Positions 36,159 through 44,645 of a stretch of 64,000 nt of DNA are shown piece after piece. The notes beneath the pieces are model-generated. The model was not told the DNA's origin. It made no database searches and worked only from the letters and a program-made list of their open reading frames with translations. Source of the DNA: G020354785 sp964521285 (lineage in GTDB: Bacteria; Bacteroidota; Bacteroidia; Bacteroidales; UBA10428). Positions within the stretch are counted from its first letter, which is position 1. Every line of letters starts with the position of its first letter. The DNA is taken from the NCBI GenBank assembly GCA_964521285.1, contig CAZFQS010000011.1, positions 1 to 64,000 on the forward strand. The letters run 5' to 3'. A program made the position numbers and the translations under genes.

Positions 36159-37688
36159 GTGTATAACAAAATTATCATATTAGACTTCGGATCTCAGTAT
36201 ACACAATTAATTGCAAGAAAGATAAGGGAATTAAATGTATATTGTGAAATATATCCCTATAATAATCTTCCCGACATTAAAGAAGATGTAAAGGGAATAA
36301 TTCTTTCCGGAAGTCCTTTCTCAGTCAGGGATGATAATGCCCCGATGCCGGACTTGGAAAAAGTCAAAGGAAGATTACCATTGCTTGGGATTTGCTATGG
36401 AGCACAAATTCTGGCTCACCGGTACGGGGGCGAGGTTCTGCCCTCCAAACACCGTGAATATGGCAGGGCAAATCTTGAATATTTTGATAAAAACTCCGGA
36501 CTGCTTGAGGGTATTTCTGTAAACAGTCAGGTTTGGATGTCACATGGGGACACAATTTCAAAACTACCTGATAACTTCAAAATAATAGGCAGTACAGGAA
36601 ATATAAAAGTTGCAGCATATAGAATCTTTTCTGAAGAAACATTTGGCATTCAGTTCCACCCCGAAGTGTACCATACTACCGAAGGGAAAAGAATATTGTC
36701 TAATTTTGTTGTTAATATATGTCATTGTGCGCAGGATTGGACACCATCTTCATTCATTGAATCCACTGTAAATAAATTAAAGGAAACACTGGGTAATGAT
36801 AAGGTAGTTCTTGGTTTGTCAGGAGGAATCGATTCTTCTGTAACTGCTGTATTATTAAATAAAGCTATAGGTAATAATTTAACCTGCATTTTTGTCGATA
36901 ACGGACTGTTAAGAAAGAATGAATATGAACAGGTGCTTGCTTCTTACAGGCATATGGGCCTGAATGTTGCAGGCATAGATGCCGGTGATAAGTTTTTAAA
37001 TGATTTAAAAGGGATATATGATCCTGAAAAAAAAAGAAAAATTATAGGAAAGAATTTTATTGATGTCTTTGAAAAGCAAGCAGGAAAAATTAAAGATGTA
37101 AAATGGCTGGCTCAGGGGACAATATATCCGGATGTAATAGAATCTGTTTCGGTAAAAGGTCCGTCAGCAACAATAAAATCTCATCATAATGTTGGCGGTT
37201 TACCTTTAAAAATGGACTTAAAAGTTATAGAACCACTAAAACTTCTTTTTAAAGATGAGGTCAGGAAGGTCGGAGTTGAATTAAATATTGATAATGAAAT
37301 AATAAAACGCCACCCTTTTCCGGGACCCGGATTAGCAGTCAGAATCCTTGGTGATGTTACTCATGAGAAGGTCAGGATGTTGCAGGAAGTTGATAATATA
37401 TTTATAGAAGGATTAAAGGAATTTGGCCTGTATGACGAAGTATGGCAGGCCGGAGCTGTTTTGCTGCCTGTTCAGTCAGTAGGCGTAATGGGTGATGAAA
37501 GAACCTATGAAAATGTTGTTGCTCTGCGTGCCGTATCTTCCACCGATGGAATGACAGCTGACTGGACACATTTACCCTTTGAATTTCTCAGTACAATTTC
37601 AAACAGGATCATTAATAATGTTAAGGGTATTAACAGAATTGTATATGATATTAGTTCTAAACCACCCTCAACAATAGAATGGGAATAG
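36159..37688 (+). CDS. guaA: GMP synthase (glutamine-hydrolysing)
   Basis: The 509-residue enzyme converts XMP to GMP with glutamine and ATP. It has an N-terminal class I amidotransferase (LLGICYGAQILAHRYGGE, with the nucleophile Cys, and FHPEVYHT for His-Glu), a PP-loop ATPase domain (VLGLSGGIDSSVTAVLLNKA) and the C-terminal dimerisation domain with HPFPGPGLAVRILG and the closing NRIVYDISSKPPSTIEWE. I place the start at the GTG at 36159 (MYNKIIILDFGSQYTQLI), since a TTG 24 bases upstream lies inside the probable -7 promoter box. All catalytic elements are intact. Confidence 0.95.
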   Translation: MYNKIIILDFGSQYTQLIARKIRELNVYCEIYPYNNLPDIKEDVKGIILSGSPFSVRDDNAPMPDLEKVKGRLPLLGICYGAQILAHRYGGEVLPSKHREYGRANLEYFDKNSGLLEGISVNSQVWMSHGDTISKLPDNFKIIGSTGNIKVAAYRIFSEETFGIQFHPEVYHTTEGKRILSNFVVNICHCAQDWTPSSFIESTVNKLKETLGNDKVVLGLSGGIDSSVTAVLLNKAIGNNLTCIFVDNGLLRKNEYEQVLASYRHMGLNVAGIDAGDKFLNDLKGIYDPEKKRKIIGKNFIDVFEKQAGKIKDVKWLAQGTIYPDVIESVSVKGPSATIKSHHNVGGLPLKMDLKVIEPLKLLFKDEVRKVGVELNIDNEIIKRHPFPGPGLAVRILGDVTHEKVRMLQEVDNIFIEGLKEFGLYDEVWQAGAVLLPVQSVGVMGDERTYENVVALRAVSSTDGMTADWTHLPFEFLSTISNRIINNVKGINRIVYDISSKPPSTIEWE

Positions 37689-37712
37689 AAAAACAGAATT
37701 CTTTTAATTTTA

Positions 37713-37744
37713 TTTGGAAATAACTGTCAAAAATTAGTATCTTG
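37713..37744 (+). promoter_or_regulatory. Candidate promoter before the first SiaC gene
   Basis: TTTG (37713-37716), 21 bases, then TATCTTG (37738-37744), one T short of the TAnnTTTG consensus, 23 bases before the ATG. It implies that the gene is transcribed independently of guaA. Confidence 0.3.
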
Positions 37745-37766
37745 TTACTGTAAAAAAATTCTTTAA

Positions 37767-38150
37767 ATGGAAAAACTTGAAATTATTGCCGGTAAGCATA
37801 CACCTATGGTTTGGTTCGACCCGAAAGAAAATACTTTTTCAATTTCCGGTTCATCATTACCTGAAAATGTACATGATTTTTACCGGCCAGTATTACTGTG
37901 GCTGGATGAATATGAAAAGAATATTAAGACTTTTAAGAAACCTCTCAAAATAACATTGAAATTTGCTTATTACAATTCCGGGTCAATGCGATATATTGCT
38001 GAGATATTTAAGAAAATCGCTAAAATTAAAAAGAAGGGAATGAAAACGATAGTCAACTGGCATTATGAAAAAGAAGACGAGTTGTTAAAGGAAGCAGGAG
38101 AAGATCTGGCAGAATTGGCAGGTTTGGATTTTAATTTCATTGTATCATAG
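37767..38150 (+). CDS. SiaC family regulatory phosphoprotein (DUF1987), copy 1
   Basis: The 127-residue protein matches the DUF1987/SiaC family: an N-terminal beta sheet (TPMVWFDPKENTFSISGSSL-PEN), the helix VLLWLDEYEK and the strand-loop FAYYNSGSMRYIAEIF. In Pseudomonas SiaC the threonine after the conserved Asn is phosphorylated by SiaB; the equivalent position here is Ser71 in Y-N-S-G-S. It is about 30% different in this loop from the second copy at 40748. It is likely a phosphorylation-controlled binding partner of an unknown target. SiaD-like diguanylate cyclase is the known target in Pseudomonas, but no such gene is in view. Confidence 0.8.
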   Translation: MEKLEIIAGKHTPMVWFDPKENTFSISGSSLPENVHDFYRPVLLWLDEYEKNIKTFKKPLKITLKFAYYNSGSMRYIAEIFKKIAKIKKKGMKTIVNWHYEKEDELLKEAGEDLAELAGLDFNFIVS

Positions 38151-38227
38151 TTTTTATCTATCTCAATAATTACCTTTTATCTGCAAAAACAACATCTGGC
38201 TTAAGTTATATATTAAAAACCTAATTG

Positions 38228-38261
38228 TTGATAACTCCAAAACATTTTATTCTTACATTTG
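38228..38261 (+). promoter_or_regulatory. Candidate promoter of the S41 peptidase gene
   Basis: TTG (38228-38230), 23 bases, then TACATTTG (38254-38261), an exact TAnnTTTG match, 36 bases before the ATG. Confidence 0.5.
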
Positions 38262-38297
38262 TTTTGCTAATATAGTATTAAACATATTTAGTCTTTT

Positions 38298-39902
38298 ATG
38301 AGAAATTTTAAATTCTTTATATATATATGGCTTATCCTGATAATATTTATACCTGGGACATCCAGTTCTCAAACAATCTATGAACAGGCACTAAAATTCG
38401 GGAGGGTACTGGAATGGATTGACAGATACTATGTAGATTCTGTTAACCAGAAGGAACTGGTTGAGGATGCTATCATTGAAATGCTTAAAAAGCTTGATCC
38501 GCATTCGTCATATCTCACAAAAAAGGAAGCTGAAGAAACAAACGAACCTCTTCAGGGTAATTTTGAAGGAATTGGAATATCTTTTAATATTTTATATGAT
38601 ACGATATTTGTAATTTCTCCCATTTTCGGAGGTCCGTCTGAAAAAATTGGTATACTTGCAGGAGATAGAATAGTTAAAGTTGATGGGATAAATGTAGCAG
38701 GAATTGGCATAACAAATGAAGATGTTTACAGGTTACTGCGCGGAGAAAAGAATACAAAAGTAACAGTTACAATACTCAGACGGGATGTTAATGAATTGCT
38801 TGATTTTACAATTACCAGGGATAAAATTCCGATTTACAGCATCGATGCCTCATATAAAGTCAAAGATGATATTGGTTATATAAAAATCAACAGATTTTCA
38901 ATGACTACGATTGTTGAATTCATAGAAGCTGTAGAAAAACTTAAATCACAAAATGTTAACAATTTAATTCTTGATTTATCGGGTAATGGAGGTGGATATC
39001 TTGATATTGCTGTTAAACTTGCTGATCAATTCCTGGATAATGAAAAACTTATCGTCTATACAGAGGGAATGAATAATCCGAGAAGAGAATATTTATCTAC
39101 ATTAAAAGGAGTCTTCGAAACAGGAAATATCGTAATAATAATGGATGAAGGTTCGGCCTCGGCGAGTGAAATAGTAGCAGGAGCAATTCAGGACTGGGAT
39201 AGGGGAATTATTATTGGCAGAAGATCATTTGGCAAGGGGCTGGTTCAGCGACCCCTTAGACTACCTGATTCATCTATGGTCAGACTTACAGTTGCAAGAT
39301 ATTATACCCCTACTGGCAGATTAATTCAAAAACCATATGATATGAGTAAGTCTGAATATGATAATGACATAATTAACCGTTACAACAACGGGGAGCTCTC
39401 TCATAAAGATAGTATTCATTTTCCTGATTCATTAAAATATAATACTCTTAAAAATTCAAGGATCGTATATGGTGGAGGTGGAATAATGCCTGATTTTTTT
39501 ATTCCAATAGATACTTCCTCTTATTCAGATTATTATAGAGATTTACTTAGAAGAGATATATTGAATCGTTTCACACTTAAATATATAGAAAATAACAGGA
39601 CACGTTTTGAAAGCAGGTATCTGACATTTAATGATTTTAAGATTAATTTTGAAGTAACTGATAAAATGTTAAATGAACTGATCGAGTTTGCAAATAAGGA
39701 GGATTTATTTAAAGATAAAGAAGCAATTGAAATATCAGGTGAAAAAATAAAACTGCTAATAAAGGCATATATTGCGCGTGATTTATGGAGTAGCAGTGAG
39801 TTTTACGAAATAATGAACGAAAATGAAGTAAAATATCAGAAAGCAATTGATATATTGGATGACTGGAAATACTACGAAACCTTACTAATGAAAAAAATCT
39901 GA
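38298..39902 (+). CDS. Carboxyl-terminal processing protease (S41 family, CtpA/Prc-like)
   Basis: The 534-residue protein has an N-terminal signal sequence (FFIYIWLILIIFIPGTSSS), a PDZ domain at about 85-170 (FEGIGISFNILYDTIFVISP; GILAGDRIVKVDGI) and the S41 peptidase core. The Ser/Lys dyad is Ser288 in GSASASEIVAGA and Lys313 in RSFGKGLVQ, with the 25-residue spacing of this family. The C-terminal 120 residues form the usual helical tail. It degrades or trims exported proteins in the periplasm. The gene appears monocistronic between two SiaC/SiaB genes, with which a functional link is not established. Confidence 0.92.
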   Translation: MRNFKFFIYIWLILIIFIPGTSSSQTIYEQALKFGRVLEWIDRYYVDSVNQKELVEDAIIEMLKKLDPHSSYLTKKEAEETNEPLQGNFEGIGISFNILYDTIFVISPIFGGPSEKIGILAGDRIVKVDGINVAGIGITNEDVYRLLRGEKNTKVTVTILRRDVNELLDFTITRDKIPIYSIDASYKVKDDIGYIKINRFSMTTIVEFIEAVEKLKSQNVNNLILDLSGNGGGYLDIAVKLADQFLDNEKLIVYTEGMNNPRREYLSTLKGVFETGNIVIIMDEGSASASEIVAGAIQDWDRGIIIGRRSFGKGLVQRPLRLPDSSMVRLTVARYYTPTGRLIQKPYDMSKSEYDNDIINRYNNGELSHKDSIHFPDSLKYNTLKNSRIVYGGGGIMPDFFIPIDTSSYSDYYRDLLRRDILNRFTLKYIENNRTRFESRYLTFNDFKINFEVTDKMLNELIEFANKEDLFKDKEAIEISGEKIKLLIKAYIARDLWSSSEFYEIMNENEVKYQKAIDILDDWKYYETLLMKKI

Positions 39903-40105
39903 TGTTTTTTATCAATCAGGTTTTAATTTAAATCATTGAATTTCATTAGCTTATTCTATGTGTTTCTATCTGTCCTTAAAAATTCTGATTTACTTATTTA
40001 TATTTACTGAAATTTGGTTATATTTAAATCTGGAATTGACCTTGTATCATCTGCTTTATTTGTATTATATTAATTTAGCAAATTTTTAAAAGACAATATT
40101 TTTTA

Positions 40106-40113
40106 TATATTTG
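40106..40113 (+). promoter_or_regulatory. Bacteroidota -7 box before the SiaB-like gene
   Basis: TATATTTG matches TAnnTTTG exactly, 61 bases before the ATG at 40175. No clear TTTG at the usual -33 distance was found. Confidence 0.4.
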
Positions 40114-40174
40114 TTGAACTTTAAATTGTATTTAGACTTATAAATCGAACGATTTGCTAATATAGGTGGCTTTT

Positions 40175-40720
40175 ATGGGCTTTAATGTAAAAGAGTATTA
40201 TGAAAATATAAGCAAAGGTAATATACTTCTTGCCTATAAAGGTAGTATAACCTCCGAATTAATAAATGATGTTCTCGAAGCTGTGGAAAAGAAGCTCGAG
40301 GAAGTGAATGAATTGAGTAAAACCAGGAAAAAACTCTATAACGTCCTGGTGGAAAGCATGCAAAATCTTTATCATCATATTGAAGAGTCTCATGAAGGGA
40401 TAACAGAGGAATTTGATCCTAAATTCGGATTATTAGTGATCGAGAAGGAAGATGGGATGTATAAAGTTACTACCGGAAACTTTATTAATTCAACAAAAAT
40501 AAAATTTCTTAAGGAAAAGATTGATAAAATCAATTCACTCTCAAGAGATGAATTAAAAGATATGTATAAATTCATATTAAATCATCAAAAACTATCTGCC
40601 AAAGGAGGCGGAGGATTGGGACTGGTTGATATAGCAAGAAAGACAGGAAGCAAGTTGGAATATGTATTTCATAATTATAATAATAATTACTATTTCTTCA
40701 ATTTAATAATTAAAGTATAA
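40175..40720 (+). CDS. SiaB family protein kinase (DUF6272, GHKL-like)
   Basis: The 181-residue protein starts at the ATG at 40175, since AGGTGG lies five bases before it, a rare good Shine-Dalgarno; a GTG nine bases upstream would put that sequence inside the gene. It has an N-box-like LVESMQNLYHH with the Glu and Asn expected for ATP/Mg binding and a Gly-rich lid GGGGLGLVDIARKTG. This is the signature of SiaB-type GHKL Ser/Thr kinases that phosphorylate SiaC. A SiaC-family gene follows 27 bp downstream, so the pair is almost certainly co-transcribed. Confidence 0.83.
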   Translation: MGFNVKEYYENISKGNILLAYKGSITSELINDVLEAVEKKLEEVNELSKTRKKLYNVLVESMQNLYHHIEESHEGITEEFDPKFGLLVIEKEDGMYKVTTGNFINSTKIKFLKEKIDKINSLSRDELKDMYKFILNHQKLSAKGGGGLGLVDIARKTGSKLEYVFHNYNNNYYFFNLIIKV

Positions 40721-40747
40721 CTTAAGAGTAGATGTAAATAACTAAAT

Positions 40748-41128
40748 ATGGAATCAATTTTTATTGAAGGAACGCTGAAGACACCAATAGTAAAATTCGA
40801 TGGTAAGACAGGAATTGTTGAGATTAAAGGCAGATCTATTCCCGAGAATTCAATTGAATTTTACAAACCATTGGTTGACTGGTTAGAAGAATATGCAAAA
40901 AAACCTCTTGAGAAAACACAGGTAAATGTTCAGTTAGAATATTTTAATACAAGTTCATCCAAGTGTATTTTGGATGTTTTTAAAAAACTCGAAGCTATAC
41001 ACAAAGCAAAACACGATGTTGTTATAAACTGGTATTATGAAGAAGACGATGAAGATATGCTTGAGGCAGGGGAAGATTATGAATCAATTATAAGAGTTCC
41101 CTTTAAAATGATTGAAATTGTAGACTAA
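40748..41128 (+). CDS. SiaC family regulatory phosphoprotein (DUF1987), copy 2
   Basis: The 126-residue protein has the SiaC fold signature: KTPIVKFDGKTGIVEIKGRS, the helix PLVDWLEEYAKK and the phospho-loop LEYFNTSSSKCILDVF. Thr68 of the N-T-S-S-S loop lies where Pseudomonas SiaC has its phosphorylated Thr. It is the cognate substrate candidate for the kinase 27 bp upstream. The acidic C-terminal part (EEDDEDMLEAGEDYE) is shared with copy 1. A strong terminator follows directly. Confidence 0.83.
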   Translation: MESIFIEGTLKTPIVKFDGKTGIVEIKGRSIPENSIEFYKPLVDWLEEYAKKPLEKTQVNVQLEYFNTSSSKCILDVFKKLEAIHKAKHDVVINWYYEEDDEDMLEAGEDYESIIRVPFKMIEIVD

Positions 41129-41140
41129 AGATAAAAAATA

Positions 41141-41169
41141 AAGGCTGTCTTAAAAGGGCAGCCTTTTTT
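41141..41169. terminator. Bidirectional rho-independent terminator
   Basis: The stem AAGGCTGTC (41141-41149) / GGCAGCCTT (41157-41165) has nine pairs including one wobble, with the loop TTAAAAG, followed by T6 on the plus strand and preceded by an A-rich run. It separates the convergent SiaC and ABC transporter genes. Confidence 0.88.
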
Positions 41170-41189
41170 GTTATAGAATTAATGCTTTT

Positions 41190-44100
41190 TTATGTTCTTT
41201 TCCATCTGTTACTAAAATGTTCCATATAATCCAGGAACTTCTTTAATCCTCTGTAATACAATATTATATACAACAACAAGGACATTGCCCAGATCACGCA
41301 CAAGTTTACCCAGAAAGTACTGTAATATTTACCAAATACTTGCTTTCTTGGAGAATAAAAATGAGCTTTTACAAATTTTTGTTCAGGATCCAGATAAATC
41401 GGATCAATCTTCTGGTAAAGGTGTCCTTTATATTCTATTATTCTTACAACTTCATTCCTATTTTCAGCAAATTCAGCTAATTTATCATTATAATAGGTTC
41501 TTTTAAGTTCCACAAATTTTTGTTTATCCTGTGGTGTTTTATGCAACTCATTAATAATCTTATCCCTGCTATCGCATATTTTATTATAAACCCTTATATA
41601 AAGTCTGTTTATGTTGTTTAGATAATTTCTTGTCTGATCAATAACTGGCTTTGATAATTTATTAATGTACAGACTATCGATGTATTCAAATTTTACGACC
41701 TTATTTTTATCCAGTTCTTTGGCTATTTCATTCCTTAATAACTGCAGATGGCTCTCTGTCTTTTTATTATAATCCGGATTATCATAATATTTTTCAAGAA
41801 AATCAACTTTATTTAACAAATTTTTTACCCAGTAATTTTTCTTGAACTCAGCCATACTCATCTTCTTATTATAATCATAAAATTGTTTTTGATAATCATT
41901 TTTCATAAACTGATATACTGCTAAAGCTTCAAAACACCACCTGGCTGTCATTACCTCACCGTAAATTGGTATGCGGCTGGGAGATGAAATAGAAGGATTG
42001 AGTTTCTCATACTTAACCATTACACCGCTTAAAATAATCTGAGGTATTACTAAAAATGGAATAAGAATATATATTGTCACGACAGTCTTAAAGCTGTCTG
42101 AAATAAGTAATCCCATAATATTTGAAGAAGCCCATGCACTAAATAGTATCAGCCAGTAATGAAAATACATACCTCTTATTTCCATTATACTGTTTCCAAT
42201 CACTACAAAAGTAAGTGCCTGAAGTGCTGAAATTAAGAACATTACTGCTGCTTTGGAAAACAGGTAACTGGACCAGCTCAAATTAAGAAATGCTTCCCTT
42301 TTCAGTATTTTCCTGTCTTTTATTATCTCCTCCGCACTTAAGGTTAATCCCATAAAAACGGCAACTATAACGGACATAAATATATAAACGGGTAAATTGC
42401 TGTTTCCGATAAAGGTATAACCAAGTTCATTTGTCTCACTTACATCTCTGTATTTTATAATAAAAGCAAGGATAAATGCCAGTAAAGGAGCTTCCAGAAA
42501 TGTTATAATTAAATACTGGGTGTTTGCCAGTTTCGAAAGTATGTCACGGGTAACAAAGACAAAAAACTGTTTTAACTTGTTGGGGATCTTAAATGAAATT
42601 GATGGTAATTCTTTGGGAGCAGTTAATTTGCGCTCTTTTCCTTTTGAATATTCCAGATAATAGTTATGCCATTCCCTGGGTAATATTTTCCTTGTTTCAG
42701 TCAGTTTACCATATTCATCTATTACCAGGGATTCGACAATATTGAAAACCTGTTCAGGATTTACATTACCACATTCATGACATTCACTTTCGGACCAGTC
42801 TGCACGGTGTTCACGTGTTTTAAAATATATAATGGAATCTATGGGATCACCGTTATAAATCAAATATCCTCCGCTATCAAGTATAAGTAATTGATCAAAC
42901 ATCTTGAAGATATCGGAAGATGGTTGATGAATAACAACGAAAACAAGTTTGCCTTTTAATGTGAGATCCTTTAAAAGGTCCATTATATTTTCAGAATCCC
43001 TTGATGAAAGTCCGGATGTTGGCTCATCGAGGAATAATACTGCAGGTTCACGGATTAGTTCAAGTGCAATATTCAAACGTTTTCTCTGTCCTCCGCTGAT
43101 CTTATTGTTCAACGGGGTTCCAACCTGAACATCCTTAATTTCGTATAATCCCAGATTTTGCAGTACCTTGTTAACAGCATTTCTAATTTCTTGCTCGGAA
43201 TAGTTATCGAAACACAGCTTTGCATTGTAATATAAATTCTGGTAAACAGTTAATTCCTCTATTAATAAGTCATCCTGAGAGACATGCCCGATCAAACCTT
43301 CCACTTTATCTTTATCCTCATGAATATTTATACCATTTATCAATATTTCACCTGTTGTTGGCTTTACCGAACCGTTCAAAACATTAAGCAGCGTTGATTT
43401 CCCGGCACCACTTGCCCCCATTATGCCGACAAGCCTTCCTGATTCTTCTGAGAAACTGAGTTTGTTCAGTCCGTATTTACCGTTTTTGAACTGATAACAT
43501 ATATCCTTAATTTCAAAAACTATCCTCGATTTCAACCTCTCATCCCTGAATACGCTTACAATATCACTGAAATATATAGGTTTTATATGATGATTTCTGA
43601 TCGATGAGCCTGTATACAACACATGTACCTTATCCTCCTGAAGCAATTGTCCGTTTAGATACATCTCATGCTCGCCAATATACCTCATAAGGTACATATT
43701 TGAGGTAGTTACACGAAGTATTCTAAGCTGTCCTTCAAGAAATTCAGAGTAAATATGTTTGATTTTCTGACTGGAGTGGCTACTGTTGTTATCAATAATT
43801 AATATATTACTGCTATTTGGTATAGAGTTAAAAGGATTTATTGTAAATTCCTTAATTCTATTATATTCTTTTTCATCTATATAAAAAGATACTGCTACTG
43901 CTGAAATAAATTCAAATTCCTGATCAGTTATCTCATCATCATCAGAGTTCACAAACTCAAACAGTCTCACCAGTACAACTATCTTTTGTTTCTGAGTTAA
44001 TTCTTTATTTATTTGATCACAGATCTTTAAAATTTTAACAGAATCCGGACCTATACGCTTGGCTCCTCTTTCTATATGCAGGATCTGGTGTTTGGAGTAG

Positions 44101-44258
44101 TATTCGTCAAATACTTTCAGATAGTCATTTACAAGTTCCTGGTTTAGCATCCTTTTCAGGAATGAGCTAACCACTGTTCTTCTGTCGCTTGCATCACTTT
44201 CAGGCCGCGCAATAATTGCGAATAATTCCATTAAAGCCTTAAGTATCTGTTCACTCAT
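41190..44258 (-). CDS. TerB-domain / ABC-2 ATPase-permease fusion (ABCG-like half transporter)
   Basis: The 1022-residue protein has four parts. Residues 1-140 are a helical TerB-like domain (LMELFAIIARPESDASDRRT; DDDEITDQEFEFISAVAVSF). Residues about 150-245 form a beta-rich, FHA-like segment (LNGQLLQEDKVHVLYTGSSI). An ABC ATPase follows with Walker A GASGAGKST (281-289), signature ISGGQRKRL and Walker B VLFLDEPTSGLSS. Then comes an ABC-2 permease (about 560-790), a 170-residue charged insert and a final membrane helix. A Cys-containing loop (ESECHECGNVN) joins ATPase and permease. The ATPase-before-permease order is as in ABCG exporters and Rv1747. The substrate is unknown. Confidence 0.85.
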   Translation of the reverse strand: MSEQILKALMELFAIIARPESDASDRRTVVSSFLKRMLNQELVNDYLKVFDEYYSKHQILHIERGAKRIGPDSVKILKICDQINKELTQKQKIVVLVRLFEFVNSDDDEITDQEFEFISAVAVSFYIDEKEYNRIKEFTINPFNSIPNSSNILIIDNNSSHSSQKIKHIYSEFLEGQLRILRVTTSNMYLMRYIGEHEMYLNGQLLQEDKVHVLYTGSSIRNHHIKPIYFSDIVSVFRDERLKSRIVFEIKDICYQFKNGKYGLNKLSFSEESGRLVGIMGASGAGKSTLLNVLNGSVKPTTGEILINGINIHEDKDKVEGLIGHVSQDDLLIEELTVYQNLYYNAKLCFDNYSEQEIRNAVNKVLQNLGLYEIKDVQVGTPLNNKISGGQRKRLNIALELIREPAVLFLDEPTSGLSSRDSENIMDLLKDLTLKGKLVFVVIHQPSSDIFKMFDQLLILDSGGYLIYNGDPIDSIIYFKTREHRADWSESECHECGNVNPEQVFNIVESLVIDEYGKLTETRKILPREWHNYYLEYSKGKERKLTAPKELPSISFKIPNKLKQFFVFVTRDILSKLANTQYLIITFLEAPLLAFILAFIIKYRDVSETNELGYTFIGNSNLPVYIFMSVIVAVFMGLTLSAEEIIKDRKILKREAFLNLSWSSYLFSKAAVMFLISALQALTFVVIGNSIMEIRGMYFHYWLILFSAWASSNIMGLLISDSFKTVVTIYILIPFLVIPQIILSGVMVKYEKLNPSISSPSRIPIYGEVMTARWCFEALAVYQFMKNDYQKQFYDYNKKMSMAEFKKNYWVKNLLNKVDFLEKYYDNPDYNKKTESHLQLLRNEIAKELDKNKVVKFEYIDSLYINKLSKPVIDQTRNYLNNINRLYIRVYNKICDSRDKIINELHKTPQDKQKFVELKRTYYNDKLAEFAENRNEVVRIIEYKGHLYQKIDPIYLDPEQKFVKAHFYSPRKQVFGKYYSTFWVNLCVIWAMSLLLYIILYYRGLKKFLDYMEHFSNRWKRT

Positions 44259-44645
44259 TATCTATGAGTTAAAGGTTTAGTTAATCCAAGTATTTATTAT
44301 TATCTGATTCCTTTGCAGAAGTCATAAATGTCCTACAGACCTCATTTTATTACGTAAATCAATGCTTTATGTTACGGTAAATGACCAATATTAAAAAAAA
44401 GTTGATAATTGAACCTTAATTTAATATAAAATTATCTAATAATTGATTTTCTATATTAAATTAAATTCCTGTATTCTTCAATTACGATATTAAAATCTTC
44501 TTAAAATTAAAAATACGTCAATTTGTCTGTTTGAGCTCACAATTTAGCCATATTGGCATAAAATTACAGCCCGGGTATTTTGGCTAGAAATTTGATTGTA
44601 GCTCTGTGCACCATTATTAATTAATGTTATAATTAAGACAAACAA
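44259..44645. other. Divergent regulatory region before clpB
   Basis: 387 bp between the minus-strand ABC fusion gene and clpB, AT-rich with a short GC-richer patch (GCCCGGG near 44568). It contains a candidate clpB promoter and the small dyad GCCA-TAT-TGGC (44547-44557). I see no CIRCE-type (TTAGCACTC-N9-GAGTGCTAA) heat-shock operator. Confidence 0.45.
44553..44582 (+). promoter_or_regulatory. Candidate clpB promoter
   Basis: TTG (44553-44555), 20 bases, then TATTTTG (44576-44582), one T short of TAnnTTTG. The TTG is inside the GCCA/TGGC dyad, so a repressor bound there could cover the -33 region. Confidence 0.3.

Noticed and set aside
44520..44600. CIRCE or other known heat-shock operator before clpB
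   Set aside because: No TTAGCACTC-N9-GAGTGCTAA match was found; only a weak GCCA/TGGC dyad.
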